This document shows, piece by piece, positions 6,976-9,276 of a stretch of 9,276 nucleotides of DNA (the stretch's first letter is position 1; every line of letters starts with the position of its first letter). The notes under the pieces were generated by a model that was not told where the DNA came from, ran no database searches, and saw only the letters and a list, made by a program, of their open reading frames with translations. The DNA comes from an uncultured Alcanivoracaceae bacterium. Its GTDB lineage: Bacteria; Pseudomonadota; Gammaproteobacteria; Pseudomonadales; Alcanivoracaceae. Made by a program: the position numbers and the translations under genes. The stretch is taken from positions 1 through 9,276 of the forward strand of contig CALEAR010000379.1 of NCBI GenBank assembly GCA_937943665.1, given 5' to 3'.

Positions 6976-6997
6976 TACGCCTAATGACACCTGTATT
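6970..6997 (+). promoter_or_regulatory. Candidate promoter of the cytochrome c gene
   Basis: TTGATA (6970-6975, 5 of 6 to the -35 consensus) and TGTATT (6992-6997, 4 of 6 to the -10) are separated by 16 bases. Transcription would begin near 7004, just before the hairpin at 7011. Confidence 0.35.
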
Positions 6998-7010
6998 TTT
7001 GGATTAACAT

Positions 7011-7046
7011 AGGCCGGCGTGTGAAGTACGCTGGCCTTGTATTTTT
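7011..7046 (+). terminator. Rho-independent terminator of leuA, lying in the cytochrome gene leader
   Basis: AGGCCGGCGT (7011-7020) pairs with ACGCTGGCCT (7028-7037) with one G-U pair, a 7-base loop, then TTGTATTTTT. It ends leuA transcription 75 bases past the stop. The T run ends 15 bases before the cytochrome ATG, so a cytochrome promoter cannot fit downstream of it. Confidence 0.8.
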
Positions 7047-7061
7047 GGGGGAAATGAATCC

Positions 7062-7685
7062 ATGAAACGTATCTTGCTGTTAGGGTGTTTGTTGTTTGCC
7101 ACTTCTGCCATGGCCACGGATGAAGCCATGGAGATGTTATCCAAAATCCAAAGCAGTACTGAATTAAGCCAAAAAGCGTATGAGGGTGGCCAAGAGGCCA
7201 TTGTGTTTTGTGGGTACTGCCACGGAGTGGATGGCAACAGCCGCCGTGCGCATATTCCTAACTTGGCGGCGCAAAACCCTGTGTATTTATTTGCTTCCTT
7301 CGAGCAGTTTGGTAATGGCCAACGGCAAGATTATGTCATGACGGAATTGGCGCAATCCTTGCCCTTGGAAGAGCGCGTGAATATTGCCTATTACTATAGC
7401 CAGCAAAAGGTCAAGGTAAAGGAGGCCCAAACGCCCGATATAGTGCCTCAGGGGGAAGCCTTTTATAAAAAGCATTGCCAAAAGTGCCATGGTAGTGAGG
7501 GCTTGGGTGCCGAGGAAATTCCACGCTTAGCAGGGCAGCCTGTGGAGTATTTGCGCCGCACCTTAGAGGCGTTCCGTGGCAAGGATGAACGTCGTCGCAG
7601 CGAGGTAATGCGCTTTGTGGCTGAACGTTTAACTGATGATGAAATCGATGCCATTGCCAATTATTTGCAACAGCTTAATCCATAA
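7062..7685 (+). CDS. Periplasmic diheme cytochrome c, c4 type
   Basis: Exported electron carrier of 207 residues made of two class I cytochrome c domains. Residues 1-18 form a signal peptide (MKRILLLGCLLFATSAMA, cleavage before Thr19). Domain 1 binds heme at CGYCH (50-54), domain 2 at CQKCH (139-143). Likely axial methionines are Met93 (DYVMTEL) and Met183 (SEVMRFVA), each placed as in cytochrome c4. Both domains end in the usual LxxEE/LTDDEI...IAxYxxQ helix. Such proteins pass electrons to terminal oxidases or other periplasmic acceptors; heme is attached after export by the Ccm system, which is not in the window. GGGGGA ends 9 bases before the ATG. The gene stands alone, with leader hairpin before and bidirectional terminator after, so the partner oxidase is unknown. 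Calling it cytochrome c4 is by domain layout; a specific symbol is not justified. Confidence 0.93.
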   Translation: MKRILLLGCLLFATSAMATDEAMEMLSKIQSSTELSQKAYEGGQEAIVFCGYCHGVDGNSRRAHIPNLAAQNPVYLFASFEQFGNGQRQDYVMTELAQSLPLEERVNIAYYYSQQKVKVKEAQTPDIVPQGEAFYKKHCQKCHGSEGLGAEEIPRLAGQPVEYLRRTLEAFRGKDERRRSEVMRFVAERLTDDEIDAIANYLQQLNP

Positions 7686-7714
7686 AAAAAGCCCACCTTT
7701 TCCGGTGGGCTTTT
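7684..7714. terminator. Bidirectional terminator between the converging cytochrome and YhbW-like genes
   Basis: GCCCACC (7691-7697) pairs with GGTGGGC (7704-7710) over a 6-base loop; A and T runs extend the stem to 11 pairs. T runs follow on both strands (TTTT 7711-7714 on plus; seven T's on minus opposite 7684-7690). It overlaps the cytochrome TAA and lies 6 bases past the YhbW-like stop. Confidence 0.93.
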
Positions 7715-7720
7715 CGTGCA

Positions 7721-8724
7721 TTACACCATACCCACTTGCTCAGCAAAAAGCGTGAGAGCTCGCTCACGGTGGGCGTAGTCGTAAAAGTCCACGGTGAAAA
7801 TCACCTCATCTGCATCAGTGGCACGCACTAACGCTTCAAGTTGTTTGATGACTTTCTCCGGCCCGCCAATGAGTGCTTCCCCGTACATGCCTAAAATGGC
7901 CTGTTTTTCACGGGGGTGCCATAGGGTATCCATGTTCTCCACAGGTGGCTTCATGCGTAGGCTTTCACCACGAATCAGCGATAACCCACGTTGCAGTGCA
8001 GATGTGGCTAAGAACTCAGCCTCTTCATCGGTGGGTGCCAACAACAAGGGGGCTGCCACCATCACATGGGGTTTTTCTAAGTGTTCTGAGGGTTGGAAAT
8101 TATCGCGGTATACCTTAATGGCTTGGTGCAATAATGCGGGCGCAAAGTGCGAAGCGAAGGAATAAGGCAAACCGCGCATGGCCGCTAATTGAGCACTAAA
8201 TAGGCTAGAGCCAAGCAACCAAATGGGCACTCGAGTGTTGGTGCCTGGGCGTGCAAACAGCCGTTGTCCAGGCTCTTCGGGGCCAAACAGGCGCTCCAAC
8301 AGGGCCACTTGCTCGGGGAAATCGTTCACATTCTCTTCATTGTGGCGGCGCAATGCGCGCAAGGTAAGGCGATCCCCACCTGGGGCTCGGCTAACCCTAA
8401 ATCAATGCGATTGGGGTACAAGGTGGCCAGGGTGCCGAAGTTTTCAGCCACCACTAGGGGCGCATGGTTAGGCAACATAACGCCACCGGCGCCCACTCGG
8501 ATGGTGTTGGTGGCACCCGCCACATGGCCAATGAGCACTGCGGTGGCTGCGCTAGCAATGCCATCCATATTGTGGTGTTCTGCCAGCCAAAAGCGCTGGT
8601 AACCTAAACGCTCAGCGGCTTGGGCAAAGGCCACGGAGTTGGCCAGCGCCTCTGCTTCTGTGCCCACATCAGTAACAGGGGCCAGATCAAGTACAGAGTA
8701 AGTAATAGAAGATAGCACAGACAT
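7721..8724 (-). pseudogene. YhbW-like luciferase-family flavin monooxygenase gene, broken by a one-base frameshift
   Basis: Two abutting minus-strand frames together encode a full bacterial-luciferase-like monooxygenase (TIM barrel, FMN-dependent) resembling E. coli YhbW (335 residues). The first frame gives residues 1-111, with [20 protein letters not shown] (45-64) and [11 protein letters not shown], up to RIDLGL at 8392. It then goes out of frame and stops at 8326. From 8389 the next frame resumes exactly with [19 protein letters not shown], then VPIWLLGSSLFSAQLA and ASHFAP, to the stop at 7721. Family members read DLGLGRAPG here, so a single G is missing near 8390-8391 (TTAGCCGA in place of TTAGGCCGA). 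Repaired, the protein would be 334 residues, with no other damage. A recent mutation or a sequencing error are both possible. AAGG lies 6 bases before the ATG, overlapping the pyrC stop, so it is a second cistron after pyrC. Confidence 0.88.
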
Positions 8725-8732
8725 AAGCTACC

Positions 8733-9276
8733 TTAATCGGCTAAACGCCAATGAATGGTTTCGCCTCCCTGCCAAGGAATGAACTCCACCCCCGCTATTT
8801 CCTGCGTGGTGGGAATGGTCCAATCTTCCTTCACTAGAGTTAAGGTACTGTTATTCTCGGGCAGCCCATAGAAGGCGGGGCCAAAACGGCTGACAAAATC
8901 CTCTAATTTATCGAGGGCACCCTGTTGCTCAAAAAAGTGTGCGTAAAGGGGCATGGCAGCAGGGGCGGAATAGCAGCCCGCACAGCCACAGGCCGCCTCT
9001 TTGGCGTTACGCGGGTGAGGGGCGGAATCCGTGCCCAAGAAAAACTGCGGGTGCCCGCTAAGCACCGCCTGTTGTATCGCCTCTTGATGCTCGCGACGCT
9101 TAAGAATGGGTAAGCAATAGTGGTGCGGGCGTACCCCACCCACTAATAAATCATTGCGGTTTAGCATAAGGTGTTGAGGGGTAACAGTGGCGGCGGTGAG
9201 CTTGCCATTATCCTTCACAAACTCCACACCCGCTTTGGTGGTAACGTGCTCAAACACAATTTTCAGAGCAGGGAAC
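8733..9276 (-). CDS. pyrC: Dihydroorotase, C-terminal part
   Basis: Zinc enzyme of pyrimidine synthesis that closes N-carbamoyl-aspartate to dihydroorotate. About 180 C-terminal residues are visible; the frame continues past the right edge (FPALKIVFEHVTT), so the N-terminal half with the HxH metal motif and carbamylated lysine is outside. Landmarks of the short homodimeric bacterial type match E. coli PyrC: ATVTPQHLMLNRN with a metal-ligand histidine, LVGGVRPHHYCLPILKR, FLGTDSAPHPRNAKEAACGC with the catalytic Asp of GTDSAPH, and GPAFYGLP. The GTG at 9257 inside KIVFEH is not the start. Transcribed leftwards and followed 8 bases later by the YhbW-like gene, with which it is probably co-transcribed; no functional link between the two is known to me. 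Confidence 0.96.
   Translation of the reverse strand, partial: FPALKIVFEHVTTKAGVEFVKDNGKLTAATVTPQHLMLNRNDLLVGGVRPHHYCLPILKRREHQEAIQQAVLSGHPQFFLGTDSAPHPRNAKEAACGCAGCYSAPAAMPLYAHFFEQQGALDKLEDFVSRFGPAFYGLPENNSTLTLVKEDWTIPTTQEIAGVEFIPWQGGETIHWRLAD

Noticed and set aside
7054..7065. Three-codon ORF (ATG AAT CCA TGA) overlapping the cytochrome start
   Set aside because: The ribosome-binding site is only 2 bases from this ATG, too close to use; it is most likely chance.
7062..7088. Lipobox (LLGC) in the cytochrome signal peptide
   Set aside because: Cys9 comes after only 8 residues, leaving no room for a lipoprotein signal; a normal AxA cleavage site lies at 16-18.
1..9276. Defence system, prophage, CRISPR array, insertion sequence or biosynthetic cluster
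   Set aside because: All large frames are assigned to housekeeping, transport or redox families; no direct-repeat arrays, terminal inverted repeats, integrase or transposase were seen.

Overview
The window looks like ordinary chromosomal DNA of a gammaproteobacterium, plausibly marine or otherwise salt-exposed. This rests on close residue-level resemblance (from memory) of Nth, LeuA, PyrC and the YhbW-like protein to Escherichia coli relatives, and on a BCCT-type carrier of the kind used for osmolytes. No rRNA, tRNA, CRISPR array, transposase, phage or plasmid gene was seen, and base and codon use look even throughout. Genes are tightly packed; the longest gap without a gene is about 150 bases.

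Layout. 1-177 (+): C-terminus of a 2-hydroxychromene-2-carboxylate isomerase family protein, ending at a terminator whose loop holds the stop codon of the converging gene. 193-1975 (-): a compact operon reading leftwards, made of a 41-residue single-membrane-span protein, an orphan RnfB-type iron-sulfur protein with a long helical tail, and nth (endonuclease III). A 147-base divergent intergenic region separates it from the plus-strand genes. 2123-3607 (+): an amidase-signature hydrolase resembling 6-aminohexanoate-cyclic-dimer hydrolase. 3703-5325 (+): a BCCT transporter. 5400-6935 (+): leuA, the first enzyme of leucine synthesis. 7062-7685 (+): a secreted diheme cytochrome c of the c4 type. 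7721-9276 (-): pyrC (dihydroorotase, N-terminus beyond the window) followed 8 bases later by a YhbW-like flavin monooxygenase gene broken by a one-base frameshift.

The genes belong to unrelated housekeeping and transport functions rather than to one pathway. Real co-transcription is supported only for the small ORF-rnfB-nth group and for pyrC-yhbW-like. On the plus strand, amidase, BCCT gene, leuA and cytochrome gene are each followed by a hairpin with a T run, but for leuA and the cytochrome gene that hairpin sits so close to the start codon that it must lie in the next gene's own leader.

I found no clear new multi-gene system. The points most worth a second look are the small membrane protein overlapping the anchorless RnfB, the hairpin-bearing leaders of leuA and the cytochrome gene with nearby palindromes, altered aromatic-cage residues in the BCCT carrier, and the single-base frameshift in the YhbW-like gene.
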